A stretch of DNA of 64,000 nt from Haloarcula pellucida (GCF_014647235.1 NZ_BMOU01000002.1:496417-560416), one strand, 5' to 3'. Shown: positions 42,856-51,908, counted from the first letter of the stretch. Translations and numbers: made by a program. Notes: generated from the sequence alone by a model not told the origin.

Positions 42856-44541
42856 TCAGGTGGTCAGTTCGACGCTTTCGACGGCCGTCTCGCCGCTGTC
42901 GTCGGTGACGCGAACCGTGACCGTCAGCGTCCCACAGTAGTTCAGCGGGACGGTGATGGACTCGCCGGACTGTTCGAACTCGCCGTCCTCGTCGCCGTCC
43001 CACTCGATGGTGGTGACGTCGCCGTCGGGGTCGCTGGCGTCGGCGGTCAGCGTGACGTTCGTCCCCGCGTCTAAGTCGCGGTCCCCGGCGTTTGCCGGGT
43101 CCGTCTCGATGGAGACGAACGGCTTCGTCCGGGGGTCGTCCTGCAGGATGAACCGACTGTCTGCTGGCGTGGCGTTCGCTGTCGACTCCAGCGCGTACAC
43201 CCGCCCGTCGTCGCTGTAGACGTCCCAGGTAGTCGTGCGGACGTACAGTGCCCCTTCGGCCGGCGCGGCCGACAACCGACTGCTGTGGGCGAGGCCGGGG
43301 AGCGCGTAGGTCCAGCGGATCTCGCCGGAGGTGGCGTCCAGTGCGAAGACGCCATCACGAGGCGCGGAGCCGTACTGCTGGCCTTCGACGGTCACCTGTT
43401 CGGCCGGGAGGAACACGGTATCGTTGCTGACGGTCGGTGCGAACAGTTTCGCGTCGTTGTACGCTTGCCACTCCGTCTCGCCCGTCGTCGCGTTCAGAGC
43501 GAAGACGGTGCTGTTGTCACCGTCGTCGCTCCCGTGGAGCGTGCTGACGTACACTGTGTCGTGCTTGACTGCTGGCGGGGAGAGCCACTGGGTCTCCAGG
43601 TTTCGCTTCTCGTTGGTGACTGTCCGCTCCCACTCGACCGACCCGTCGTCGAGCGAGACGGCCGAGAGCGTCCGGTCGCCGACCGTGAGGTAGGCGGTCC
43701 CGTCGGCGGCGCTGACGGTCGATCGCTCGGGCACGACGTAGTAGTTGTCGAACGTATCGGTACCGGTGAGCGTAGCGTTCCACCGTACGTCACCAGTCGA
43801 GACGTTCACGCCTCGCAGGGTGGTTTCGTTCCCCGACGGTCCCCCCTCTCGACGGACCAGCGTCCCGTCGTCCACGGCCATGTCGAAGGCGTCCTGCTCG
43901 GCGGGCCGGGTCCACACCGTCTCGCCGGTCGAGGCGTTCAGCGCGGTGAGGTTCGCCCCGGTCTCTACGTACATCCGACCGTCGCTGACGACGAAGTTAC
44001 CCGCATCGGAGCCGGTCCGGGTCCACGCTATCTCGCCGGTGGTAGCGTTCAGGGCGTAGACCCCGGCGGTCTGGTTCGCCGGGTCGTCGTCCGTGTCGGC
44101 CCCGTCGCCCGAACTCGTCACGTAGACGTAGCCGTCGGCGACTGTGGGGGTTTCGGTGAATCCGGGGATGTCGCTCTGGTTCCACTCGACCTCGCCGCTC
44201 GCCGTATCGTAGGCGATGACACGGCCCTTGCTGACGTAGGTCGCACTGGATCCAGAGTCGTCGTAGCCGACGTACGCCGTCCCGTTGACGACGGCGGGCA
44301 CCGACGGTCGGCCGATGTCTGACTCCGCGCCACCGTCCGGAAACTGCCGAGCGACGGTCGCATTCGGGCCCGTCGGCCCGTCGGCGTCGTTCGCGTTCGT
44401 GTTCTGTGCGTCGCCCTGACTGGCCGTCCAGTCGTCTGCCGACGCGTCCGTCGCGGTCGGCCCTGCGACGGCGACGGCGGGGACCAACGACCCACAGACG
44501 GCGACGACCACTGCGACTGTCAACAATTTGTTTCGTACCAT
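42856..44541 (-). CDS. secreted PQQ-like beta-propeller with C-terminal PKD-like domain (paralogue 1)
   Basis: A 561-residue exported protein with a Sec signal peptide (NKLLTVAVVVAVCGSLVPAVAVAG). Repeated blades of about 40-50 residues carry the pattern V-Y-V/A-L-N-A-T-T-G-E-x-x-W, typical of PQQ/PQL (BamB-like) propellers. A PKD/Ig-like domain of about 85 residues ends the protein (DAGTNVTLTADASDPDGDV...LNYCGTLTVTVRVTDDSGET) with one conserved Cys. Many N-x-S/T sites suggest N-glycosylation. ATG 44539-44541 is preferred to a TTG 15 bases upstream. Third in order of transcription of three tandem paralogues. Confidence 0.85.
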   Translation of the reverse strand: MVRNKLLTVAVVVAVCGSLVPAVAVAGPTATDASADDWTASQGDAQNTNANDADGPTGPNATVARQFPDGGAESDIGRPSVPAVVNGTAYVGYDDSGSSATYVSKGRVIAYDTASGEVEWNQSDIPGFTETPTVADGYVYVTSSGDGADTDDDPANQTAGVYALNATTGEIAWTRTGSDAGNFVVSDGRMYVETGANLTALNASTGETVWTRPAEQDAFDMAVDDGTLVRREGGPSGNETTLRGVNVSTGDVRWNATLTGTDTFDNYYVVPERSTVSAADGTAYLTVGDRTLSAVSLDDGSVEWERTVTNEKRNLETQWLSPPAVKHDTVYVSTLHGSDDGDNSTVFALNATTGETEWQAYNDAKLFAPTVSNDTVFLPAEQVTVEGQQYGSAPRDGVFALDATSGEIRWTYALPGLAHSSRLSAAPAEGALYVRTTTWDVYSDDGRVYALESTANATPADSRFILQDDPRTKPFVSIETDPANAGDRDLDAGTNVTLTADASDPDGDVTTIEWDGDEDGEFEQSGESITVPLNYCGTLTVTVRVTDDSGETAVESVELTT

Positions 44542-44567
44542 CAGCTGCCGTTTCAAAGAGAATGAGG

Positions 44568-44602
44568 TTTACTATCTGAGAGATAACCCGTGATAATGTC
44601 GC
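44568..44602 (-). promoter_or_regulatory. promoter block of beta-propeller paralogue 1
   Basis: TTTACTATC (44568-44576; GATAGTAAA on the coding strand) lies 27 nt from the ATG and GTCGC (44598-44602) 30 bases further up. The same two elements with the same spacing stand before paralogue 2. Confidence 0.5.
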
Positions 44603-44683
44603 GTTAGACGGCCATCCGAGTGCGCACGTCGGGGAGATTCGGGCGTACCGACGACGTATCGACAGGCCACCGCGTCGCCGGGG

Positions 44684-46324
44684 TCAGGTCGAGAGCCGGA
44701 TCCACTCGCTGACGGTCTCGCCGCTGTCGTCGGTGACCCGGACCCTGACGACCAGCGTTCCACAGTAGTCCAGCGGCACGGTGATGTGCTCGCCCGACCG
44801 GTCGACGGTACCGGTGTTCCCGAGGTCCCACTCGATGGCCGCGACGGTGCCGTCGGGGTCGCTCGCGTTCGCGGTCAGCGTGACGTTCGTCCCCGCGTCT
44901 AAGTCCCGGTGCTCTGCGTCGGGCGGGGTCGTCGTGACAGTGAGGGTCGGTTCGTAGGTCACCGGCTGGCCCTCTCTGAACTGGTGTCGGGGGCCGACGG
45001 CCTCGTCGGTCGATTCGAGCGTGTACAGCGAACCGCTGTTGAAGAATATCTCCCGTTCGCGGACGGTGACGTACACCTTCCCGCTGGCGGGCGTGGTCGA
45101 GACGACGCTCCGGTCGATGAACTCCTGGCGGGCGAAGTTCCACCGCTCTCCACCGTCGGTCGCGTTGAGGGCGTAGACGCCGTCGGCCGACAGGTGACCC
45201 GCCTCTGCCGCCTGTTTCGCGCCGACGTAGACGGTCCTGTTCGCGACGGTCGGGGCGAACAGTTCCGCCTCGGCCCGTTCGAACCGCCACGCGGTCGCCC
45301 CCGTCTCGGCGTCGACGGCGTGGACGGTGCCGACCGCATCGTCGGTCGTGCTGACGTAGACGACGCCTGCTGCTACCGCCGGTGCGGACGCCGACTCGGC
45401 CGGGACGTCACCCGTCTCGGAGCGCAACGCCGTCGTCCACTCGACACTGCCACCGTCCACGGCGAGTGCGGAGACGTTGTTCTCACCGTCGGAGACGTAG
45501 ACGGTGTCGTTGGCGACGGCGACGCCACCGGGATCGACGTACTCGTCGTCGGTGGACGTCGTCGTCGCCCAGCGCTGGTCGCCCGTCGCCGGGTCCAGTG
45601 CGGTGACCGTCGGGCCGTCGCTCCCCTCGGAGACGGCGACGAGCGTTCCGTTACCCCACGCCATCGCGTCGGCCGAGACGTCGCTCCGGGACCACACCGT
45701 CGCTCCCGTCGTCGCGTTCAGTGCGCGCAGGACCCTCGGTTGCTGGACGTAGACGCGACCGTCGGCCACCAGATGGCCGGTCACCCGGTCGAAGTCACTC
45801 CCGTTGCGCGCCCAGCGCACGTCGCCGGTGGTCGCGTTCAGCGAGAAGACGCCGCCGCGAGTGTCGCCGGTGACTTGCCCCATCCCGCTGTCGTACGGCC
45901 CGCGGCCCGAGACGTACACCCGTCCGTCGGTGACGGTCGGCGTCTGGCGAATCTTCGGGAACCGACTCCGGTTCCACAGGACGTCGCCGGTCGAGGCGTC
46001 GTAGGCGACGAGGTGGCCCTTGCTCTGGTAACTCACGTCGCCGCCGGTATCGTCGTAGCCGACGTACATCGTGCCGTCGACGACTGCCGGAGCAGTCGGC
46101 TCACCGAACTCCGTCCCCGTACCGGGGTAGTCTCGTTCGACTGTCGCGTTCGGGCCGGTCGGCGCGTTACCCGCGTTCACACCGGTCCGTCCGAGATCGC
46201 CGCGGTCGGTGGGCCAGTCGTCGCCCGTCTCCGCGAGTGTCGGTCCCGCGGCGGCGACGGTCGGCACGACCGACCCACAGATAGCGACGACGGCTGCGAT
46301 TGTCAGGAGTTGGTTTCGTTCCAT
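44684..46324 (-). CDS. secreted PQQ-like beta-propeller with C-terminal PKD-like domain (paralogue 2)
   Basis: A 546-residue exported paralogue with signal peptide NQLLTIAAVVAICGSVVPTVAAAG, at least six propeller blades (LVAYDASTGDVLWN, VFSLNATTGDVRW, LRALNATTGATVW, VTALDPATGDQRW, VHAVDAETGATAW, VYALNATDGGERW) and the C-terminal PKD-like domain with LDYCGTLVVRV. It likely sits outside the membrane or in the cell wall, binding a ligand or scaffold partner. PQQ enzyme residues cannot be shown, so an enzyme is not claimed. Confidence 0.85.
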   Translation of the reverse strand: MERNQLLTIAAVVAICGSVVPTVAAAGPTLAETGDDWPTDRGDLGRTGVNAGNAPTGPNATVERDYPGTGTEFGEPTAPAVVDGTMYVGYDDTGGDVSYQSKGHLVAYDASTGDVLWNRSRFPKIRQTPTVTDGRVYVSGRGPYDSGMGQVTGDTRGGVFSLNATTGDVRWARNGSDFDRVTGHLVADGRVYVQQPRVLRALNATTGATVWSRSDVSADAMAWGNGTLVAVSEGSDGPTVTALDPATGDQRWATTTSTDDEYVDPGGVAVANDTVYVSDGENNVSALAVDGGSVEWTTALRSETGDVPAESASAPAVAAGVVYVSTTDDAVGTVHAVDAETGATAWRFERAEAELFAPTVANRTVYVGAKQAAEAGHLSADGVYALNATDGGERWNFARQEFIDRSVVSTTPASGKVYVTVREREIFFNSGSLYTLESTDEAVGPRHQFREGQPVTYEPTLTVTTTPPDAEHRDLDAGTNVTLTANASDPDGTVAAIEWDLGNTGTVDRSGEHITVPLDYCGTLVVRVRVTDDSGETVSEWIRLST

Positions 46325-46351
46325 CTGTGGGAGAATTTATCGCAGTTCCCA

Positions 46352-46386
46352 TTTACTATCCCTCTGTTAAACAGACATAACGTCGC
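46352..46386 (-). promoter_or_regulatory. promoter block of beta-propeller paralogue 2 with inverted repeat
   Basis: TTTACTATC (46352-46360) lies 28 nt from the ATG and GTCGC (46382-46386) 30 bases further up, as for paralogue 1. Between them is the inverted repeat TCTGTT-A-AACAGA (46363-46375), a possible operator directly upstream of the TATA box. Confidence 0.5.
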
Positions 46387-46491
46387 GTTTTCGACACCGT
46401 ACGCCGGGAGACGCAGTGGCCTCTCCGAGTACGGTGCCCACCCCGGCCTCGAACGCCCGGACTCCGTGGCCGCTTCGAACTGGCGGGCGCG

Positions 46492-48138
46492 CTATACCGT
46501 CGACAGCACGATACGGTCGGTTGCGACGTTGCCGTCGTCGTCGGTGACGCGAACCGTGACCGTCAGGGCCCCACAGTAATCAAGCGGAATCGTGACGGAC
46601 TCGCCGGACTGCTCGAATTCGCCGTCCGCGTCGACGTCCCACTCGATGGCCGTGACGGTGCCGTCGGTGTCGCTGGCGTTCGCGGTCAGTGTGACGTTGT
46701 ACCCGCCCGGCAGATTCTGGTCCTCGGCGTTCGGCGGGTCAGACGCCAGGGTGACAGAGGGGGCGGGGTCGTCGTCGATTCTGTCGACGAACCGGTTGTA
46801 GTCGGCGGGCGCCTCGTCCGAGGCGTTCAGGGCGTACAGCGCCCCGTCGTTGTAGAATATCTCTCGCTCGCCGAGCGTCACGTACACGTGGCCCTCCGCG
46901 GGCGTCACGGCCACCGTACTCCGGTCGATGGGTCGGTCGTCGGCGTACGTCCAGCGCCGCTCGCCGGTGCTGGCGTTCAGTGCGTACACGCCTTCGGAGG
47001 TGCGGTCCCCGGACGCCAGTTCCTGTTTCGCGGGGACGTAGACGGTCCCGTTGGCGACGGTCGGGGCAGCGAACGCCGCGCCCGCCGGGTCGAACTGCCA
47101 CTCGGTCGCTCCCGTCTCGGCGTCGTGTGCGTACACCGCCGAGTGTCCGAGCGTCTCGCTCACGTAGACGGTGCCGTTCTGGACCGCCGGTGCAGTGAGG
47201 CCGCTTTGCTCGCCGCTCTGGCCGTAGTCTCGCCGCCACTCGACGGCGCCGTCTGCGAGCGAAAGCGCTCCGAGCGTGTCCTCGCCGTCGGAGACGTAGA
47301 CGGTCCCGTCGTCGATAGCGAGGCCGCTGGGGTCGGCGGACTCCGCGGACGTGTCGAGGGTGGCGTTCCACTCGACCGTGCCGGTCGTCGCGTTCAGCGC
47401 GACGACAGAGACGTTCCGGGACGCCTCGGTCAGTACGAGGGTCCCGTTCGACAGCGCGAGGTGGGTGGGTCGAACGTCCTCGGGACCGTCCCACACCGTC
47501 TCACCGGTCGTCGCGTTCAGCGCGACCGCGCGACCGGTGTTGACGTAGAGTCGGTCCTCGCCCAGCACCTGCCCCTGACCAGAGACGTTTCGCGACCACT
47601 CCATCTCGCCGGTCGTCGCGTTCATGGCGAACGTCCCGCCCGGGCGACCGCCGACAGCACTCGCCTCCTCCGGGTGCTGTCGGTCGTAGATGGGGCCGGT
47701 TCCGGTGACGTAGACGCGGTCGTTGCCCACCGAGGGCGTCGACCGAACCTTCGGCAACGCGGTCCGGTTCCACACCATCTCGCCCGTCGTCGTGTCGTAC
47801 GCCACGACGTCGCCTCTGCTGTGATAGCCCGGCGAACCGGTGTGGTCGTAGCCGACGTACATCGTCCCGTCGACGACGGCCGGCGTGGTCGGTTCGCCCG
47901 CGCCTCTCGTGCCGTTCTGGTGGACGACCCCCGCTCTGGAGTCGCCGGCCGGATACTCGTGGGCCAGCGTGACGTTCGTGCCGCTGGGGGCGTTCCCCGC
48001 GTTGGACCCCGTCGCGGCGGGCCCACCGCGTTCGCCGGGCCAGTCGTCCGCGTCGGTCGGGCCCGCCACGGCGACGGGCACCAGCGATACACAGACCGCG
48101 ACCGTCAGGACGAGCGCGACGAGTTGCTGTCGAGACAT
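46492..48138 (-). CDS. secreted PQQ-like beta-propeller with C-terminal PKD-like domain (paralogue 3)
   Basis: A 548-residue exported paralogue, first in order of transcription. Signal peptide QQLVALVLTVAVCVSLVPVAVAG; blades with VVAYDTTTGEMVWN, TFAMNATTGEMEW, AVALNATTGETVW, VVALNATTGTVEW, VYAHDAETGATEW, VYALNASTGERRW; C-terminal PKD-like domain with LDYCGALTVTVRVTDDDG. It is closest in sequence to paralogue 2 in its middle part. An ATTACTA element 26 nt upstream of ATG 48138 is its likely TATA box. Confidence 0.85.
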   Translation of the reverse strand: MSRQQLVALVLTVAVCVSLVPVAVAGPTDADDWPGERGGPAATGSNAGNAPSGTNVTLAHEYPAGDSRAGVVHQNGTRGAGEPTTPAVVDGTMYVGYDHTGSPGYHSRGDVVAYDTTTGEMVWNRTALPKVRSTPSVGNDRVYVTGTGPIYDRQHPEEASAVGGRPGGTFAMNATTGEMEWSRNVSGQGQVLGEDRLYVNTGRAVALNATTGETVWDGPEDVRPTHLALSNGTLVLTEASRNVSVVALNATTGTVEWNATLDTSAESADPSGLAIDDGTVYVSDGEDTLGALSLADGAVEWRRDYGQSGEQSGLTAPAVQNGTVYVSETLGHSAVYAHDAETGATEWQFDPAGAAFAAPTVANGTVYVPAKQELASGDRTSEGVYALNASTGERRWTYADDRPIDRSTVAVTPAEGHVYVTLGEREIFYNDGALYALNASDEAPADYNRFVDRIDDDPAPSVTLASDPPNAEDQNLPGGYNVTLTANASDTDGTVTAIEWDVDADGEFEQSGESVTIPLDYCGALTVTVRVTDDDGNVATDRIVLSTV

Positions 48139-48240
48139 GTCCGCACGCTCGGGTGTGTGCGAAATTACTAGTCGTGTGGTAACCGTCGCAAAACGCGGTT
48201 TTAAAACGTCAGTTCGACCCGGCCGGCGGTGTCGCGAGCG

Positions 48241-49488
48241 CTACAACCAAGGGGTCGACCGCTGCTGAATCTCGCCGGCCAGCGGTTCGCTCATCGCGTC
48301 GGCGGCGTCGTCGGCGTTTTCGAGCGCCCACATCAGTTTCACTTTCGCGGTGCCGGGGAGCATATCCTCGCCCTCGATTACGCCGGCCGCTAACAGGTCT
48401 CGGCCGGTGTCGTAGACGCGGTCACACACCCGGCCTTCGAGGCACTGGCTGGTCATCACGACGGGGATGTCGAGGTCGTCGAGCACCGAAATCCACTCGG
48501 TGTTGACGTGGCCCAGTCCGGTGCCTTCCAGTACGAGACCCTCGGCCCCCTCGGCGGCGGTTTCGAGCAGTTCGGTGTCCATCCCGGGCGTGAACTTCAG
48601 GAGTTCGACGTCTGTTGCGAGGGCGTCGTGGAGCGCGAGGTCCGCCTCGCCCCGTTCGGTGTACTCGCGGCGGAAGGTCACCGCGTTGTCGCCGTCGGTG
48701 TCGTAGTCGACGTCGCCGAGCGGTTTCGCGCCGACCGTCTCGAAGGCGTCCCGGCGGGAGGTGTGGTTCTTTCGGACGCGGGTGCCGCGGTGGAGCGCAC
48801 AGCGGTCGTCGGACTCGTCGGCGTGCATACAGACCAGCACTTCCGCGCAGTCGCTCTTGGCGGCCTCGACGGCGCAGACGGCGTTCATCACGTTGTCCGA
48901 GGACGGGCGGTCCGCGGAGCGCTGACTACCCGTGAAGACGACCGGCACCGGCGTATCGAGCATGAAGGCCAGCGCAGAGGCCGTAAACTGCATCGTGTCG
49001 GTGCCGTGCATGACGACGACGCCGTCCGCCCCGGCCTCGATCTCCGCTTTCACGGCGCGTGCGAGGTCCTGCCACACGTCGGTCGTCATGTTCTCCGAGA
49101 GGATGTTGGCGACGACGCGGCCCCGGTAGTTGGCCATCCCCGCGAGGTCCGGCACCGCCCGGAGGACGTCCTCGGCGTCGAACTGCGCGGTGACCGCGCC
49201 GGTGCGGTAGTCGACGGTCGAGGCGATGGTGCCGCCGGTAGAGATGAGCGACACCGTCGGGAGTTCCTCGTCGAACTCGATTTCGGAGTGACTGTCCTCG
49301 TCCTGTGCGCTCTCGACGTCGTAGACGTCGGATTCGAGGACCTCGACCGACGCCTCGTCCCGGTCGATGCCCACGTTGTACCCGCCGTCGAGTTTGACCA
49401 CGACGTGGTCGGGCGTACTGGAGGGCAGCAAGACGCCCTCGTAGCTCTGGTCCGCGCTGTCGACGCGAACACGGTCGCCTGCGTTCAT
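48241..49488 (-). CDS. gatD: Glu-tRNA(Gln) amidotransferase subunit D
   Basis: A 415-residue subunit of the archaeal GatDE complex, which turns misacylated Glu-tRNA(Gln) into Gln-tRNA(Gln). An N-terminal Tudor-like domain (residues 1-60) is followed by an asparaginase-like glutaminase domain with SLISTGGTIAS (nucleophile Thr), VVMHGTDTMQFTA (second Thr/Asp) and TGSQRSADRPSSD. It supplies ammonia to GatE, which is not in the window. The ATG is at 49486-49488. A gap of about 100 bases separates it from the upstream-facing propeller gene. Confidence 0.94.
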   Translation of the reverse strand: MNAGDRVRVDSADQSYEGVLLPSSTPDHVVVKLDGGYNVGIDRDEASVEVLESDVYDVESAQDEDSHSEIEFDEELPTVSLISTGGTIASTVDYRTGAVTAQFDAEDVLRAVPDLAGMANYRGRVVANILSENMTTDVWQDLARAVKAEIEAGADGVVVMHGTDTMQFTASALAFMLDTPVPVVFTGSQRSADRPSSDNVMNAVCAVEAAKSDCAEVLVCMHADESDDRCALHRGTRVRKNHTSRRDAFETVGAKPLGDVDYDTDGDNAVTFRREYTERGEADLALHDALATDVELLKFTPGMDTELLETAAEGAEGLVLEGTGLGHVNTEWISVLDDLDIPVVMTSQCLEGRVCDRVYDTGRDLLAAGVIEGEDMLPGTAKVKLMWALENADDAADAMSEPLAGEIQQRSTPWL

Positions 49489-49621
49489 GCGCGTGGGTTC
49501 CTGCCGGCGTGACTTGAACCCATTTGTTTCGGCGCTCGCTCCGGGCGGTGGGGGCGCCTGTTCCAGTCACCACCGCCACACCTCCACAAAGGCCATAGGT
49601 CCAGCGAGCCGAACGAAACGT

Positions 49622-50119
49622 ATGTCCGAGCGAACGGCAGAGCGGACCCGCGAGACCGACGCGGAGGCCGATACAGCCGAAGAGAGCCCCGGTATCGGCC
49701 GTCTCGACGGGTTCTCGACGACCACCGAGACCGAGTCCGAGTCAGCAGGCGGGAGTTACTTCTCGCTCCGGGCGCTCCTGTTCGCGCTCGTCGCCGTCGG
49801 CGGCGGCGCCGTCGCCGGGAGTCTGGTCCCCCTGCTTCCGTTCACCGCGCTACTCGGGATTCCGGCCGGCGCGTTCGTCTACGGGCTGGTGGCGCGCGAG
49901 CGACGCTACGCGGAGACGGCGCTGGCCGGTGGGGTCACCGCTGGCCTCCTCTCGGTCACGTCCTTTCTCTCGCAGTTCGTCGTCCGTGGCATCGCCGGCG
50001 GTCAACTCGGGATGGGGCGCCTGTTCGCCGTCGCCGCCGCCGTGGGGCTCGTCCTCGCACTCCTCGGTCACTACTTCGGCCGGGACCTGCGCGACGGCCT
50101 GACGCGGGACCTATCGTAA
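49622..50119 (+). CDS. DUF456-like integral membrane protein
   Basis: A 165-residue protein with a disordered acidic N-terminus (residues 1-42, Thr/Glu-rich) and about three or four helices with a glycine-rich turn (VAVGGGAVAGSLVPLLPF), a feature that recalls DUF456. Function unknown. The ATG at 49622 is the first in-frame start after the divergent gatD gene. Its last 9 bases overlap the 3' end of the convergent winged-helix gene. Confidence 0.72.
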   Translation: MSERTAERTRETDAEADTAEESPGIGRLDGFSTTTETESESAGGSYFSLRALLFALVAVGGGAVAGSLVPLLPFTALLGIPAGAFVYGLVARERRYAETALAGGVTAGLLSVTSFLSQFVVRGIAGGQLGMGRLFAVAAAVGLVLALLGHYFGRDLRDGLTRDLS

Positions 50120-50758
50120 CTGCCACCCGTCGCGGGTCTGCTCGACGACGCCTTCATCGGCCAGTCGTTCGAGCGCCTCGTCGACCATCTCGGGCGGTGC
50201 CTCGATAGTCCGTGCTAACTTCCGGACCGACGCCGGCCCGTGGGACAGCGCACTGACGAGTTCCGCGTACAGGCGGCCGTCGCCGTCATCTACGCGCTGG
50301 TCGAACTGGTCGCGGACGTCGGTGACGCGACCCTGTACCCACCGCTGGGCCAGCGAGAGTTCGTTCTCCAGCTGTTCGAGGTGTTCGAGTTCGTGGGCGA
50401 GGTCACGCAACTCGCCGTCGCCCTCCTCGTCGACGTCGATAGAGAGGTGCCGACAGGTGGAGATGTCGAGTCCGGGATTGGCCGGGTAGGCGCTCTTGGT
50501 CCCGAACTCGTAGGGGGAGACGCGGACCTCCAGACGGAGGTTCCGGGCGATAGAGAAGTACTTCCGGCGCTGATCGTCGGTGCGAGATTCGACGAGGCCG
50601 GCGTCCTCCAGTTTCTGGAGGTGATCGATGACGGCCTTCGGGCTGACGCCGATGTACTCGCTTATCTCGGTCACGTAGCAGGGTTTGTGTGCGAGCAAGC
50701 GGAGGATACGTCGCCGATTGGCGTTCCCCAGCAAGTCGAGCAACTCGGCGGAGTCCAT
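50111..50758 (-). CDS. ArsR-like winged-helix transcriptional regulator
   Basis: A 215-residue regulator. The N-terminal winged helix ELLDLLGNANRRRILRLLAHKPCYVTEISEYIGVSPKAVIDHLQKLEDAGLV is of the ArsR type; a wing segment (ESRTDDQRRKYFSIARN) follows. A central helical part could bring together a dimer (residues 115-150), and a second small winged helix lies at 160-215 (SVRKLARTIEAPPEMVDEALERLADEGVV). One Cys (CRHLSI) and one in the HTH (KPCYV) might sense redox state or metal. The target is unknown. Several haloarchaea have this conserved two-domain protein. Confidence 0.88.
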   Translation of the reverse strand: MDSAELLDLLGNANRRRILRLLAHKPCYVTEISEYIGVSPKAVIDHLQKLEDAGLVESRTDDQRRKYFSIARNLRLEVRVSPYEFGTKSAYPANPGLDISTCRHLSIDVDEEGDGELRDLAHELEHLEQLENELSLAQRWVQGRVTDVRDQFDQRVDDGDGRLYAELVSALSHGPASVRKLARTIEAPPEMVDEALERLADEGVVEQTRDGWQLR

Positions 50759-50807
50759 TCACCCGAGGGTAGCGGGTCGCAGTAGAAAAGGGTGACTCCT
50801 GCGGCCG

Positions 50808-51908
50808 TCAGTTAGCGCGGCCACCGGCGGCCGACCCGTCCCCACTCCCGCCGTCGCCACCGTCGCCAGCACTGCCAGCGCCGCCGTCGCCGCCAGCACC
50901 GCCATCACCGCCGTCGCCACCGTCACCAGCACTGCCAGCGCCGCCGTCGCCGCCAGCACCGCCGTCACCAGCACTGCCGTCGCCACCAGCACCGCCGTCA
51001 CCAGCACTGCCGTCGCCACCAGCACCGCCATCACCAGCACTGCCAGCACCGCCGTCGCCAGCGCTGCCAGCACCGCCATCACCAGCGCCGCCAGCACCGC
51101 CGCCCGCGTTTCCCGCGCCGTCGCTGCCGGCCGTCTCGTTCGCGGAACTGTTCGTCGCGTTCGAGTTACGAGGGTCCGTGTCATCACCGGCCGCTGGACC
51201 GGGCTCGTCGGCCGGTACGGCGCCGCCGTCTCCGGGTTGACCGTCAGCGCCTCGGTCACGGCCTCTCGCCGACGTGTTTCCCTCGTCGGTACTCGCCTCG
51301 GATTGGCCGGGAGCGTCGACCGGTGGGCCGCCGCCGTTCCCACGCACGATAGCGGCGACGTCCGGTCCTGATAGCCGACTGGCGTTCTCTTTGAGCCGTT
51401 CGATTCTGCTATCCTCGACGCCGGCCACTGCTGCGGCCTCGTCCGTGTCGTTCACTGCCGTTTCGAGTGCGTCCATGCGGGCGGCGAGACGGCTCTGCTG
51501 GGCGACGTAGGCCTGCCGGGGGATGGTTCCGTTTTCGTACCGTTCGCGGAGGCTCTCGTTTCGCTCGCGAAGCCGTTCGAGGCGCTGTTCGAGAGCGCCC
51601 GTTCGACTGGTCACCATCTGCGCCCGTTTATTCTCGTTCGCACGCTCGAACCCGGCCTGCCACATACCGTTCTCGACCGTGTCGTCGGTCGCGGCCGAAC
51701 TGGACTGCAGGAACGCGGTCAGTTGCGCCCCGAGACCCGGTCCGCCGTCGGTGTCGTTGGCCGCGGTACCGTTCGTCGCGGTGTCGGTGGTCGCAGTCTC
51801 GTTGGTCGCGGTGTCGGTGGTCGTCTCCTGTGCCGCGGCCGCCGGTAAGCCCAGCATTGCAGCGGCGACGAGACACAGCACGAGTCCCACAACGTACCGT
51901 CGAGTCAT
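50808..51908 (-). CDS. secreted coiled-coil protein with glycine-rich repeat tail
   Basis: A 366-residue exported protein. A Sec signal peptide (VVGLVLCLVAAAMLGLPAAAAQ) is followed by a Thr-rich stretch with N-x-T sites, a helical coiled coil at about 100-175 (RLERLRERNESLRERYENG), a disordered linker, and a C-terminal region of about 100 residues made almost wholly of Gly, Ala, Ser and Asp in repeats such as GSAGDGGAGGDG. No C-terminal membrane anchor is visible. A minus-strand TTTTTAGG about 27 nt upstream of ATG 51908 is the TATA box. Function unknown; an extracellular matrix, spacer or adhesive role is possible. Confidence 0.78.
   Translation of the reverse strand: MTRRYVVGLVLCLVAAAMLGLPAAAAQETTTDTATNETATTDTATNGTAANDTDGGPGLGAQLTAFLQSSSAATDDTVENGMWQAGFERANENKRAQMVTSRTGALEQRLERLRERNESLRERYENGTIPRQAYVAQQSRLAARMDALETAVNDTDEAAAVAGVEDSRIERLKENASRLSGPDVAAIVRGNGGGPPVDAPGQSEASTDEGNTSARGRDRGADGQPGDGGAVPADEPGPAAGDDTDPRNSNATNSSANETAGSDGAGNAGGGAGGAGDGGAGSAGDGGAGSAGDGGAGGDGSAGDGGAGGDGSAGDGGAGGDGGAGSAGDGGDGGDGGAGGDGGAGSAGDGGDGGSGDGSAAGGRAN
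50811..51112 (-). repeat. in-frame glycine-repeat coding tract
   Basis: Imperfect tandem copies of GCCGCCGTCACCAGCACTGC-like units (15-21 bases) fill this tract and translate on the minus strand into Gly-Asp-Gly-Gly-Ala-Gly repeats. Divergence is by whole codons, so the repeats are under reading-frame constraint. Confidence 0.8.

Noticed and set aside
42856-48138. PQQ-dependent dehydrogenase activity of the three propeller proteins
   Set aside because: The blades fit the PQQ-like repeat, but residues needed for PQQ and Ca2+ binding could not be identified, so only a propeller fold is claimed.
50811-51112. Repeat tract considered as a CRISPR or satellite
   Set aside because: The repeats are in frame inside a secreted protein gene with a signal peptide and have no unique spacers.
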